Positions 26,320 through 34,908 of a DNA stretch of 64,000 nt are shown one piece after another. Position 1 is the first letter of the stretch. Every line of letters starts with the position of its first letter. The notes below the pieces were generated by a model. That model did no database searches. It was not told the DNA's origin and saw only the letters and a list, made by a program, of their open reading frames with translations. This stretch comes from JBDIAG01 sp963835085 (lineage in GTDB: Bacteria; Actinomycetota; Actinomycetes; Actinomycetales; CAWJMD01): NCBI GenBank assembly GCA_963835085.1, contig CAWIED010000002.1, positions 186,001-250,000 of the forward strand, in the 5' to 3' direction. The position numbers were made by a program, and so were the translations under genes.

Positions 26320-26529
26320 ATGAGCTCTGTTCCCTTTACCCCAGCGGCAGTCAGGCCCATCGTTATCGAGCGTTCCACGCTCTGGCTGGCCCTCACCGTG
26401 CTTCTCGCGCTGGGTCTCTACTACTTCATCGGTGTCGACCAGGGCGCCTACTCGGTGTTCGGATCCGACATGCACATCCACGAGTTCGTGCATGACTCGC
26501 GACACTTCCTCGGCTTTCCCTGCCACTGA
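26320..26529 (+). CDS. cbtB: CbtB cobalt transporter subunit
   Basis: 69 residues from the ATG at 26320, with AAGGAGG upstream. One hydrophobic helix (LWLALTVLLALGLYYFIGV) is followed by the His-rich C-terminus HEFVHDSRHFLGFPCH, the CbtB signature that probably binds cobalt. CbtB is a small partner of CbtA in predicted cobalt uptake for cobalamin synthesis. It follows the B12 riboswitch directly and precedes cbtA by 12 bp. Confidence 0.95.
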   Translation: MSSVPFTPAAVRPIVIERSTLWLALTVLLALGLYYFIGVDQGAYSVFGSDMHIHEFVHDSRHFLGFPCH

Positions 26530-26541
26530 TCAATCCATATC

Positions 26542-27405
26542 GTGACAACTCAAAATCGACTCATTCTGAAAGGCATGCTCGCGGGAGCCATCGCGGGTCT
26601 TCTTGCCTTTGTCTTCGCCCGGATCTTCGCCGAGCCTCTGATCGATCAGGCCATTGCCTACGAAGGCGCTCGCGACGCGGCCCAGGCCGCGCTCGACAAG
26701 GCCGAAGGCATGCCCGCCATGGCCGAGGGTCCAGAGATCTTCAGTCGTACGATTCAGTCCACGATCGGTATCGCCACCGGCATGACCCTGTTCGGGTTGG
26801 CCATGGGAGCGCTGCTCGCGGTGGCCTTCGTGCTGTGCCGTCCTCGCTACCCGCACCTGCGCTCGCGGGCCCTGGCACTGTTGATCGGACTGTTCGGCTT
26901 CCTCGGGATCTATCTCGTCCCGTTCATGAAGTACCCCGCGAACCCACCGGCGATCGGCCATGAGAACACCATTGGTGACCGAGGCAACCTCTATCTCGTT
27001 CTGGTGGCCTCGTCCGTGCTGTTCCTCGTGGGTGCCACCTGGCTGGCGCGTCGATGGAATGCCCGGTTCGGCACCTGGAACTCCGCGCTCCTGTCAGCCG
27101 GGTGCTACATCGTGGTGATGGGCGTGATCATGGCGTTGCTGCCGCAGTTGGGTGAGCTCTCGGCAAACGTGGCCACCTACGGCCGTCACGCCACGGAGAC
27201 ACCGCTGCCCTTGACCAACGCCAAGGGCGAGATCGTCTTCCCCGGCTTCTCAGCGGATCTGCTCTACGGCTTCCGGTTCTACTCGGTTGCCGCCCAGCTG
27301 ATCATGTGGCTGCTCATAGGCCTGATCTTCGGACGCCTGGCCGAGCGTGTTCTTGCGGAGGATGGCAGCGCGGCTGAGCGCACCCGTGTCCCCCAGCGCG
27401 CCTGA
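26542..27405 (+). CDS. cbtA: CbtA cobalt transporter subunit
   Basis: 287 residues from a GTG start (MTTQNRLILKGMLAG). Five to six hydrophobic helices, with KGMLAGAIAGLLAFVFARIFAEP at the start and the AIAYEGARDAAQ loop typical of CbtA. CbtA is predicted to be the membrane channel of a cobalt importer with CbtB. Both follow the B12 riboswitch, consistent with cobalt supply for B12 synthesis. The 3' end probably overlaps the start of the next gene. Confidence 0.94.
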   Translation: MTTQNRLILKGMLAGAIAGLLAFVFARIFAEPLIDQAIAYEGARDAAQAALDKAEGMPAMAEGPEIFSRTIQSTIGIATGMTLFGLAMGALLAVAFVLCRPRYPHLRSRALALLIGLFGFLGIYLVPFMKYPANPPAIGHENTIGDRGNLYLVLVASSVLFLVGATWLARRWNARFGTWNSALLSAGCYIVVMGVIMALLPQLGELSANVATYGRHATETPLPLTNAKGEIVFPGFSADLLYGFRFYSVAAQLIMWLLIGLIFGRLAERVLAEDGSAAERTRVPQRA

Positions 27406-28186
27406 TCCCTCGCAGCGGGTGGCGATGCTCCTTGAGGCGCATTGCCACCCGCTGGGTGTCAAGCCCATCCCGCCATGGGTTGCGGTTCCTGCGGGCGGCG
27501 ACCTGGCGACAGTTCTCGACGCCGCGATCGATGCCTCGCTGGTCTATCTGGCCGGTGGCTTGGGCGTCGACGATGGGGCCGTCGCGCGCTCGGTGGTCGC
27601 GGCCACGACTCACCTCGGGATCACGACCCGATTCATCGGCCCGCACCTTGCGCAAGCCGTTCTCTATGGGCCGCAGCCGGTTCCCCGATTGCACGAACAT
27701 TGGTGGCAACCGCAGCTGGGTTCTGCCTTCCCGCTCTCGGTTCCGGTCCTGTCGGCTAGCGCCTCGGACGAGGTACCGTCCGAAAGCCAGTGGGTTCGCG
27801 ACGTCATGAATCGGTTGATCGAGCCGCTGCTGCACATGGAATCGTTTGCGAGTGTGCCGCAGGCGGTGCGGTGGTCGAATGTCGCCTCGGCACTGAACGG
27901 CCTGCGGCCTGCACTGCAGAGCCCAGCACTCCGGGGCTCTTCGAGCGCGAGAGAAACTCTCGCGAGCACAGTGGCAAGCCGTGCCCAGCGACTGCCGGCG
28001 TTGTTGCTCGCTGACCAGCAGTTGGCGACGGCCTGGCGCACACTCCACGGCCGGTTCATCAGGAGGAGCTGCTGCGCGATCTACCGGTTGGCCGGGCCGA
28101 CGCCGCACCCGGATGCGCTATGCGCCGACTGCCCGATCGTTCATGGGCACGTGCTCGACGAGAGCGTGGCCGCCCCCGCGCAATGA
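27362..28186 (+). CDS. FhuF-like (2Fe-2S) protein
   Basis: About 274 residues. The C-terminus has RRSCCAIYRLAGPTPHPDALCADCP, giving a CC-x-n-C-x2-C cluster like that of FhuF-type ferric-siderophore reductases. The middle is helical with VRDVMNRLIEPLL and LGITTRFIGPHLAQAVL, also FhuF-like. In FhuF proteins this cluster binds 2Fe-2S and reduces ferric iron from siderophores. Here it is the third gene behind the B12 riboswitch, overlapping cbtA, so a role with cobalt or corrinoid reduction is possible (inference). The start is uncertain: 27362 or 27425 are the candidates. Confidence 0.8.
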   Translation: MAARLSAPVSPSAPDPSQRVAMLLEAHCHPLGVKPIPPWVAVPAGGDLATVLDAAIDASLVYLAGGLGVDDGAVARSVVAATTHLGITTRFIGPHLAQAVLYGPQPVPRLHEHWWQPQLGSAFPLSVPVLSASASDEVPSESQWVRDVMNRLIEPLLHMESFASVPQAVRWSNVASALNGLRPALQSPALRGSSSARETLASTVASRAQRLPALLLADQQLATAWRTLHGRFIRRSCCAIYRLAGPTPHPDALCADCPIVHGHVLDESVAAPAQ

Positions 28187-28278
28187 TCCCGGCTCCTGAC
28201 AGAGCCTGGTTCGACATGGGCTCGTCGTGTTGACTGAACAGGGCAAAGTCCCAGGAGTCCAGGGTGGAGGCGGAGACA

Positions 28279-28644
28279 ATGAGCCAACGTCATGACGTGA
28301 CAGAAGCCGACACTGCGGCGGCGCTCGGCAGTGGAGACGTCTCCGTGCTCGGTACGCCCCGGCTGGTGGCGTGGCTGGAGGCGGCCACGGTGCGCGCGGC
28401 GGCCGACGTGCTGACCGCCGGACAGACCAGCGTAGGCATCGCCCTCCGGGTGGAGCACGTGCGGGCCACGCCGGTGGGTGGATTCGTCAGCGTCGAGGCC
28501 GAGCTGATTCACAACCACAAAGGCCGTCGGCTCACGTTCGACGTGCGAGCCGTTGACAGTGCCGACCAGCTGGTTGCCTCGGGCCAGATCGACAGGGCCG
28601 TGGTCGACCGCGAGCATTTCGTGCGCTCGGCCTACGGGAAGTGA
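28279..28644 (+). CDS. Hotdog-fold thioesterase (FlK-like)
   Basis: 121 residues from the ATG at 28279 (MSQRHDVTEADTA), with GGAG just upstream. The segment VLGTPRLVAWLEAATVRAA and TSVGIALRVEHVRATPVGG match fluoroacetyl-CoA thioesterase-like hotdog proteins, where Thr, Glu and His residues form the active site (Thr in GTPR, Glu in LEAA, His in VEHVRAT). They hydrolyse acyl-CoA thioesters. The physiological substrate is unknown; fluoroacetate should not be assumed. Confidence 0.85.
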   Translation: MSQRHDVTEADTAAALGSGDVSVLGTPRLVAWLEAATVRAAADVLTAGQTSVGIALRVEHVRATPVGGFVSVEAELIHNHKGRRLTFDVRAVDSADQLVASGQIDRAVVDREHFVRSAYGK

Positions 28645-28719
28645 CGCAAGGATGGACAAGCACGGATTGGGGTGTTCGTGAACCGTGCCGTGCGGGTTCG
28701 CGGTGCGTAGGCTCGAACA

Positions 28720-29148
28720 ATGAGCGACGAGGCCCTTCGAGCCATTCTTGCCGTCCCCGGTCGTACCGGGGTGCTCACCACGATCAAGCGCGACGGACGT
28801 CCGCAACTGTCCGTCGTGCTGCACCACTACGACCCGGCCACCTCCACTTTGAGCGTCTCGGTCACCGATGACCGGGCCAAGACCCGCAACCTGCGTCGCG
28901 ACCCGCGCGCCAGCTACCTGGTGCTGGGCGAGACTCCCTGGCGGTACGTCGTAGCCGAGGGCATCGCCGAGCTGGGCGATGTCACCACCGATCCACACGA
29001 TGCCGCTGCCGACGATCTGGTAGCGCTCTATCGAGCCGTGGCCGGCGAGCACAGCGACTGGGACGACTACCGGGCTGCGATGGTGCAGCAGCGGCGGCTC
29101 GTGTTGCGCGTGCGTGTCCAGCGTGTGTACGGCATGGCGGGCGGCTGA
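28720..29148 (+). CDS. PPOX-class F420/FMN-dependent split-barrel oxidoreductase (Rv1155-like)
   Basis: 142 residues. The LTTIKRDGRPQLSVVLHHYDP and DDRAKTRNLRRDPRASYLVLG segments match the Rv1155/PPOX_Rv1155 family of split-barrel proteins that bind F420 or FMN. They include quinone and biliverdin reductases; the substrate here is unknown. Length is typical. The gene is followed by a 570-bp region full of repeats. Confidence 0.88.
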   Translation: MSDEALRAILAVPGRTGVLTTIKRDGRPQLSVVLHHYDPATSTLSVSVTDDRAKTRNLRRDPRASYLVLGETPWRYVVAEGIAELGDVTTDPHDAAADDLVALYRAVAGEHSDWDDYRAAMVQQRRLVLRVRVQRVYGMAGG

Positions 29149-29225
29149 GCCTACTCAGCTCCTTCCCCCGCTCCACCTTGTCAGCCATTCCGCCCAGAAG
29201 CCGACACTGGTGGGTGGGTTTGAGG

Positions 29226-29265
29226 CGCTATGACGATGCCCCACGTGACGGGGCATTGTCATAGC
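29226..29265. repeat. Family 2 palindrome, copy 1
   Basis: CGCTATGACGATGCCCC and GGGGCATTGTCATAGCG face each other around a short loop, giving a nearly perfect 17-bp stem. Similar palindromes lie at 57423-57462 and 57571-57612. It could act as a terminator-like hairpin after the plus-strand gene ending at 29148, though no T-run follows. Confidence 0.75.
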
Positions 29266-29288
29266 GTCGAAAACCGACCCGCCAGGCC

Positions 29289-29703
29289 GCTTCCTGGATC
29301 GGGCGCCTGACGGCGTTGTCGGCCGCGCCCACGTAGCTCCGCTACGCGGGCGGACCACGCCTTGTCATGCATCCCGCCCAGAAACCGCGTGTCGCTTCCT
29401 GGATCGGGCGCCTGACGGCGTTGTCGGCCGCGCCCACGTAGCTCCGCTACGCGGGCGGACCACGCCTTGTCATGCATCCCGCCCAGAAACCGCGTGTCGC
29501 TTCCTGGATCGGGCGCCTGACGGCGTTGTCGGCCGCGCCCACGTAGCTCCGCTACGCGGGCGGACCACGCCTTGTCATGCATCCCGCCCAGAAACCGCGT
29601 GTCGCTTCCTGGATCGGGCGCCTGACGGCGTTGTCGGCCGCGCCCACGTAGCTCCGCTACGCGGGCGGACCTCCGCCTTGTCATGCATCCCGCCCAGAAA
29701 GCG
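29289..29703 (+). repeat. Four tandem 105-bp repeats
   Basis: The units start at 29289, 29394, 29499 and 29604 with GCTTCCTGGATCGGGCGCC and are identical or almost so. The last unit has a small change near its end (ACCTCCGCC instead of ACCACGCC). Each unit includes CGCCCACGTAGC-TCC-GCTACGCGGGCG, which forms a strong hairpin. A partial related sequence lies just upstream at about 29170-29210. The period is a multiple of 3, so a long open frame crosses the array, but it is not a convincing gene. The array lies between two genes that end toward it. Confidence 0.9.
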
Positions 29704-29715
29704 ACACTGCAGCGC

Positions 29716-32016
29716 TTATTTCCCGTCGCGCCCCTGGTCGACGACCTTGAGCTCGGCGTGCAGCTCGGCGGTGGAACTGCCGCCGACCCAGAGGTCGAGC
29801 GTGGTCGCGTCCTGCACCCAGTCGCGGGTGACCGCGCTCCAGTACCGCAGCTGGTCGGGCCCAAGGTCGAACGTGACGGTCGTCGACTCACCCGCCCCCA
29901 CCGAGACCCGCTGGAAGCCCTTGAGCTCGCGCACCGGTCGCACCGAGGTGCCGAAGCGCTGGTGCAGGTAGAACTGCACCACGTCGTCGGCGGCGCGCGC
30001 TGAGGTGTTGGTGACGGTGACGGACACCGTCGCGGTCTCTCCAACCGTGAGCTGCTCCCGGTCGACGCTCAGCCCGCTGTAGTCGAACGCGGCGTACGAC
30101 AAGCCGTGGCCGAACGGGTAAAGCGGGGTCGCCTCCTCGTCCCAATAGCGCCGCCACTGGTTCTCCGGCTGGAACGTGCGGTAGTGGTTGTAGACGAGCG
30201 GCACCTGTCCGCCGGTGCGCGGCCAGGTGAACGGCAGCCGTCCGGCGGGGGATACGTCTCCGAACAGGAGGTTCGCCACCGCAGCCCCGCCCTGGCTGCC
30301 CGGGTACCAGACCTGCAGGATCGACGGCGCGTTCTCGGCCGCCCAGCGCAGGTCGAGCGGACGCCCAGACATGACAAGAACGACCACGGGAGTGCCGGTC
30401 TCGCTCACCTTCTGGAGCAATTCCAGCTGCCGTCCGGGCAGTTCGAGGTGCGAGACGGATGCCGACTCACCGATCTGGTTCTGCGGCTGCCCCACGACGA
30501 CGACCGCAACGTCACACCCGGCGGCGATCTCTACGGCGTTGGCGAACTCGGTGTCGGAGTCCACATCGGTGGGGGAGTTCAAGGTGGTCGGGTCCATGGC
30601 GTCGAACATCGACGTGAACAACCGGTCGGGCGACCACGCGCCGGGGGCGTACTCAACCCGGACGGAGTCGCCCACCCGCTCGCGGATCCCGGCCAGGATC
30701 GTGACGGTCTCGGTGACATCGTGCTCGAAGATCCACGGCCCCAACGTGTCTCGCTGCGAGTCGGCGAGGTGGCCGATGACCGCGATGGATCCGAGCTGCT
30801 CGGTGCTCAGCGGCAGGAACTCGCTGTCGTTCTTCAGCAGCACGGCGGAGCGCTCCGCGGCGATCCGCGACACCTCGCGATGCTCCGGCGCGTTGAGCAC
30901 CGACGCTGTCGCCGACTCGTCCACATAGGGGTTCTCGAAGAGGCCCATCCGGAACTTGGCGGTGAGCACGCGACGAACCGCCTCGTCGATGACCTTCTCG
31001 CTCACCAATCCCTGCTCCACCGCCTCCGGCAGCCGGGAGTAGGCCGGATCGTCAATGCACATCTCCATGTCCATCCCGGCGGAGACGGCACGGGCACCGG
31101 CGTCGGTGAGGTCGCGGCAGTAGTGCTGGATGAGCATGTTCTTCACGGCGTTGGCGTCGCTGACGACCCAGCCGTCGAAGCCCAAGGTGTCGCGCAGCAC
31201 GTCGGTGAGCAGCCAGCGGTTACCGGAGGCCGGCACACCGTTGAGCTCCATGTAGGCGCCCATGATGTTGCCCGCGCCGGCCTCGACTGCGGCCTTGAAC
31301 GGGGGCAGATAGAGGTTCCACAGGTCGGAATCGGAGACGTCGGCCTCGTCGTAGTCACGACCACCTCGAGCGGCACCGTAGCCCGCCAGATGCTTAGGAC
31401 CTGACACCACTCGATCTGGTGCGCCGAGCTGCTCGCCCTGAAAACCGCGTACCTGGGCGGCGGCGACGGCCGCGCCGAGCACGGGGTCTTCCCCGGCGCC
31501 TTCGACGATCCGGCCCCAGCGCGGATCCTGGGCGATGTCGACCATCGGGGCGAACGTCCAGTGGATGCCCACGGCGCGAGCCTCGCGGGCGGCCACCGCC
31601 TGGCCACGTTCGATCGTCTCGGGACACCACGAGGCAGCCAGCGCGATCGGCACCGGCAGGATCGTGCGCAGACCGTGGATCACGTCGAAGCCGAAGATCA
31701 CGGGGATGCCGTGCGCGTTGCCGTCGATCGCCAGCCGTTGCAGCCGGTTGGAGTTCACCGGGTCTTTGACGAAGAGCAGGGAGCCGGCCCCGCCTCGGGC
31801 CAGCGCAGCCTCAACCCCCTTGGGCTGCTCGACGAACCGCTGCTGATCGATCGGCAGCGCACCCATGTCAGAGTCCTCGGAGACGCCCTGTTCGAACGCG
31901 CCGAAGTAGAAGTACTGGGTCAGCTGCCCAGCCTTCTCCTGCAGAGTGAGCCGTGACAGCAGGTCATCCACCCGCTCCTGAACGGGCAGCGACGGATCGC
32001 GGTAGGCCTGGGTCAT
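29716..32016 (-). CDS. Glycoside hydrolase family 3 beta-glucosidase (BglX-like)
   Basis: 766 residues, the full three-domain GH3 layout. The nucleophile Asp is in GWVVSDANAVKNM at about residue 285; the barrel segment has KHLAGYGAARGGRDYDEAD. The C-terminal fibronectin-like domain ends at about 740 (VSVTVTNTSARAADDVVQFYL). No signal peptide is visible. The protein is closer to BglX (periplasmic in E. coli) than the first GH3 enzyme at 8680, to which it is a distant paralogue. It cleaves beta-glucosidic oligosaccharides. The 105-bp repeat array starts 13 bp after its stop codon. Confidence 0.94.
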   Translation of the reverse strand: MTQAYRDPSLPVQERVDDLLSRLTLQEKAGQLTQYFYFGAFEQGVSEDSDMGALPIDQQRFVEQPKGVEAALARGGAGSLLFVKDPVNSNRLQRLAIDGNAHGIPVIFGFDVIHGLRTILPVPIALAASWCPETIERGQAVAAREARAVGIHWTFAPMVDIAQDPRWGRIVEGAGEDPVLGAAVAAAQVRGFQGEQLGAPDRVVSGPKHLAGYGAARGGRDYDEADVSDSDLWNLYLPPFKAAVEAGAGNIMGAYMELNGVPASGNRWLLTDVLRDTLGFDGWVVSDANAVKNMLIQHYCRDLTDAGARAVSAGMDMEMCIDDPAYSRLPEAVEQGLVSEKVIDEAVRRVLTAKFRMGLFENPYVDESATASVLNAPEHREVSRIAAERSAVLLKNDSEFLPLSTEQLGSIAVIGHLADSQRDTLGPWIFEHDVTETVTILAGIRERVGDSVRVEYAPGAWSPDRLFTSMFDAMDPTTLNSPTDVDSDTEFANAVEIAAGCDVAVVVVGQPQNQIGESASVSHLELPGRQLELLQKVSETGTPVVVLVMSGRPLDLRWAAENAPSILQVWYPGSQGGAAVANLLFGDVSPAGRLPFTWPRTGGQVPLVYNHYRTFQPENQWRRYWDEEATPLYPFGHGLSYAAFDYSGLSVDREQLTVGETATVSVTVTNTSARAADDVVQFYLHQRFGTSVRPVRELKGFQRVSVGAGESTTVTFDLGPDQLRYWSAVTRDWVQDATTLDLWVGGSSTAELHAELKVVDQGRDGK

Positions 32017-32220
32017 CAGTGTGTCTCCCTGCGTCGTTGATGGGCAGGGCCATCCTGTCGCGGAAGCGCGGCCGAATGCCAGTGTCTCGTGGGGACGGGC
32101 GAGGCGGTTTCAGATCACCTAACCTGACTCCCTGCTCCGCGTTGGCTTGCTAGGCCGCTGTCCGGACGCCGGTGCTGTCGCTGGGCGCCGAAGCTGTCGG
32201 GATCGGGTCAGGATGTCTGC

Positions 32221-32628
32221 ATGATCTCGGATGCGAAGCTGCCGGCCGGTGCGGAGCCCATTCGCTCGAACGGTGTCCGCGTGGCCTCCAGCGTTGCAGT
32301 TGCGGGCAGTGTGGGCATTGCTGGCAGCGTGGCCGTGGCGGGCGGTGCAGGGGTTGCTGGCAGCGTGGCCGTGGCAGGCGGTGCGGGAGTCGCCGGCAGC
32401 GTCGCGGTCGCCGGAAGCGCTGGAGTCGGTGGCAGCGTGGCGGTCGCCGGCAGTGTGCTCACCTTGTTCAGTGCGGGGATCGCCGGTTGCGCCGCGCTGG
32501 TCGGGTGCCTGCGGTGCCGCCGCTGCGTCGCCTGCATCGGCTGTGTGGACTGTGAGGGCTGCGTGGGGTGTATCGGTTGCGTGGGTCTGCGCAACGCCGT
32601 GGGCCAGCGCGGCGTCGTTGCCGCCTGA
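32221..32628 (+). CDS. Hexapeptide-repeat protein with Cys-triplet tail
   Basis: 135 residues, no recognised family. From about residue 22 to 78 the protein is a run of six-residue repeats (VAVAGS, VGIAGS, AGVAGG and the like), then LTLFSAGIAG, then a tail in which every third residue is Cys for nine or more steps (CLRCRRCVACIGC, then VDCEGCVGCIGC) and finally GLRNAVGQRGV. The six-residue period suggests a beta-solenoid. The regular Cys positions may bind metal or form disulphides. GTCAGGA lies at fair distance before the ATG. The reading frame is supported by the clear repeat pattern, since shadow frames on the other strand show no such order. Function unknown. Confidence 0.6.
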   Translation: MISDAKLPAGAEPIRSNGVRVASSVAVAGSVGIAGSVAVAGGAGVAGSVAVAGGAGVAGSVAVAGSAGVGGSVAVAGSVLTLFSAGIAGCAALVGCLRCRRCVACIGCVDCEGCVGCIGCVGLRNAVGQRGVVAA

Positions 32629-32650
32629 CCTGCTTGGTAACGAGGCCGCC

Positions 32651-33718
32651 TCAGAGCCGGCTGACCTCAGTTCCGACGTGCCATTCGGTGCGGGCGTGGT
32701 AGAGCTGGCCGGGCCGGAGAACCGGTGAGGGCAACCAGTGCTGGTTCGGTGCGTCGGGGTGGCGCTGGGTCTCCAGGGCGATCCCGTCTCCCTGCCGGTA
32801 CCGCCGGCCGCCGGTTCCCACGTCGGCGCCGTCGAGGAAGTTGCCGGTGTACACCTGTAGCGATGGCTGGTCGGTGTGCACCTCGAGCCAGCGTCCGGTT
32901 GAGGGGTGCTCCAGGCGGGCCGCCCGACGCAGCCCCGCACCGCGGAGTATGAAGGCGTGGTCAAGCCCGTGCACGAGCCCGATCTGCTGGTGCGCTGCGC
33001 GGACGCGTTCGCCGATCAGGGCCCCTGCCCGGAGATCGAACGGTGAATCGTCCACGGCCGCAGCCATACCGAGCGGGATGAACGTGCCGTCGATGGGCAG
33101 GAACTCGTCCGCGTCGACCGTGAGCAGGTGATCGTCGACAGTGCCGGCAGACTCGCCTCGGAGGTTGAAATAGCTGTGATTGGTCAGGCTGACGACCGTG
33201 GCAGCGGTGGTGCTGGCCGCGAGTTCGATGGCCACACCGTCGGCGAGTGCCGTATAGGTCGCCGTCGCCGTGAGCTCACCGGGAAAGCCTTGATCACCCG
33301 CGGGGCTCACGAGCTGGAGGGTGACTGCATCGTCGCCTATCTGGGTCACCGACCATAGCCGGCGATGGAAGCCGTCGCGTCCGCCGTGCAAGCAATTGGG
33401 CCCTTCGTTGGCGTCAACGGTGTATTCGGTGCCGTCGATGCTGAAGCGCGCGCCTGCGATGCGATTGGCGTATCTGCCCACGGTCGCCCCGTAGCAAGCC
33501 GCGGGCTCGGCCAGATAGCCCGCGACGTCGCGGCTGCCCAGAGCGATGTTGGCACCGAGCCCGGCAGGTAAGCCGGCCCCGGGGTCGCGGAGCCACAGGC
33601 TCTGCACGGTGGCACCCAAGTCGAGCACGCGGAGCTCCGGACCGCCGGGAGCGGACAATGCATAGCTCGTGACGGCGGTTCCGTCCGGCAGAGTCCCGAA
33701 ATGCTCCTGCGTCACCAT
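32651..33718 (-). CDS. galM: Aldose 1-epimerase (mutarotase)
   Basis: About 355 residues from the ATG at 33718 (MVTQEHFGTLPDG). The GalM landmarks are present: NRIAGARFSIDGTEY, NCLHGGRDGFHRRLW with a catalytic His, LTNHSYFNLRG with the second His, and VDADEFLPIDGTFIPLG near the catalytic Glu region. It interconverts alpha and beta anomers of aldohexoses. The upstream GH3 gene at 29716 is also on the minus strand and could provide the sugars, though the Cys-repeat gene lies between on the other strand. Confidence 0.94.
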   Translation of the reverse strand: MVTQEHFGTLPDGTAVTSYALSAPGGPELRVLDLGATVQSLWLRDPGAGLPAGLGANIALGSRDVAGYLAEPAACYGATVGRYANRIAGARFSIDGTEYTVDANEGPNCLHGGRDGFHRRLWSVTQIGDDAVTLQLVSPAGDQGFPGELTATATYTALADGVAIELAASTTAATVVSLTNHSYFNLRGESAGTVDDHLLTVDADEFLPIDGTFIPLGMAAAVDDSPFDLRAGALIGERVRAAHQQIGLVHGLDHAFILRGAGLRRAARLEHPSTGRWLEVHTDQPSLQVYTGNFLDGADVGTGGRRYRQGDGIALETQRHPDAPNQHWLPSPVLRPGQLYHARTEWHVGTEVSRL

Positions 33719-33829
33719 GTCCCCCATCTTGCAGGTGTGGCTGCCTTTCGGCCCAGTGCACCGAGTTATCAGAGCGAGAGCGGGACTGCGTGATCGAGCT
33801 CGGGCTGTTCGGGGGTCCGGACGCCGGTG

Positions 33830-34115
33830 CCTTCTGCGCGGTTGGCACCGGGTAACGCGCGCCCACGCCGCCAGGCTTGTGTCGCGGTGCCGGGCTTCCC
33901 GCGGTGATGTCGTTCGGGGGTGTCGAACGCGGGGGTTTTCACGCGGTTGGCATCAGGCAAGGACGCTTTTCGCGGCTTGGCGTCGTTGGAGGGTGTCAGA
34001 GGCGGCGTATTTCACGCGGTTGGCATCAGCTAGCTGGGCTTTCCCGCAGTGGTGTCGTTCGGGGGTGTCGAACGCGGGGGTTTTCACGCGGTTGGCACCT
34101 GCCAAGCACGCCCTT
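33830..34115 (-). repeat. Family 4 hairpin repeats, reversed cluster
   Basis: The arms GTGTCGAACGCGG and CACGCGGTTGGCA occur several times, with two near-identical 45-bp segments at about 33908-33952 and 34053-34098. The orientation is opposite to that of the cluster at 23592. The gap from 33719 to 34203 shows no gene. Confidence 0.75.
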
Positions 34116-34203
34116 CCCGCTGGCCTCGATCAACGTGCTCTGACATCGCGTCGATTGGCATGGTTCAAGCACGTCACGGCCGCCGTGCCTGGATGATCAA
34201 GGC

Positions 34204-34908
34204 TCACGTGAGCCCGGACAGGCGAAGCTGGGTGAGGTCGTCGACCACGAGACTCGCCCCGACCGCCTCCAGCCGGTCAGCGGAGTTGGTCGTGGTGATC
34301 CCGACCACGTCGGGCACGCCTGCGGCCTTGGCCGCCCGGATCCCGGCGAGTGAGTCTTCGACGGCCAGACAGACGTCAACGTCAACCCCGAGCCGCTCGG
34401 CACCCAGCCGGAAGCAGGTGGGGTCGGGCTTGCCGTGGGGTACCTCGTCACCGGTGACGAGGACAGTGACCAGTGCACGGACGCCCAGAATCTCGTCCAA
34501 CACCTCGTGCGCCCAGCGCGGGCCTGCCGACGTCACCACCGCCACGCCCCAACCACTGTGGTGCGCCTCGACGATCAGTTCGCGCGCTCCGGGCACCTCG
34601 GCCGGGCGGGCGTCTACGGGCACCTGCGCAAGCACTTCGGCAACCAGGATCTGCGGGTCGAGGCCCGACCAGGGGCCGGGTTCGGTGCGGAAGACGTCGA
34701 GCGCGCGGCGTCCGGTGAAGAGGGCGAAGAACTGCTCGTCGGCCTCCCAGCCGCGAGCCAGACTCCAGCGTCGGTAGGCCTCGCGATGGATGTGTTCGGA
34801 GTTCACCAGGGTGCCGTCCAGATCGAGCAGCAATCCGCGGTCGGGCCGGGTAGCGGCGTTCGGGTGAGTGGGTGCCAGAAGCCTGGCAGCTGGCTTGGTG
34901 ACTGACAC
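34204..34908 (-). CDS. HAD-superfamily phosphatase (beta-phosphoglucomutase-like)
   Basis: About 234 residues from the GTG at 34908, with AGGG upstream; a TTG at 34941 is also in frame. The HAD motifs are visible: motif I DLDGTLVNSE (nucleophile Asp), motif II VVTSAG, motif III Lys in HGKPDPTCF, and motif IV VEDSLAGIRAAKAAG. The helical cap belongs to the C1 class like beta-phosphoglucomutase. Such enzymes dephosphorylate sugar phosphates or move the phosphate. It sits beyond galM on the same strand, so sugar metabolism is likely. Confidence 0.88.
   Translation of the reverse strand: MSVTKPAARLLAPTHPNAATRPDRGLLLDLDGTLVNSEHIHREAYRRWSLARGWEADEQFFALFTGRRALDVFRTEPGPWSGLDPQILVAEVLAQVPVDARPAEVPGARELIVEAHHSGWGVAVVTSAGPRWAHEVLDEILGVRALVTVLVTGDEVPHGKPDPTCFRLGAERLGVDVDVCLAVEDSLAGIRAAKAAGVPDVVGITTTNSADRLEAVGASLVVDDLTQLRLSGLT

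Noticed and set aside
29289..29703. Possible CRISPR array
   Set aside because: The whole 105-bp unit is repeated without unique spacers, and no cas genes are near.
29259..30044. Minus-strand open frame crossing the 105-bp repeats
   Set aside because: It stays open only because the repeat period is a multiple of three; the part beyond the repeats is a shadow of the GH3 gene.
30106..31404. Plus-strand open frame opposite the GH3 gene
   Set aside because: Composition of a shadow frame; the minus-strand frame has full GH3 motifs.
32119..32964. Minus-strand open frame opposite the hexapeptide/Cys gene and part of galM
   Set aside because: It is not in the galM frame and shows shadow composition; the plus-strand frame has the ordered repeat pattern.
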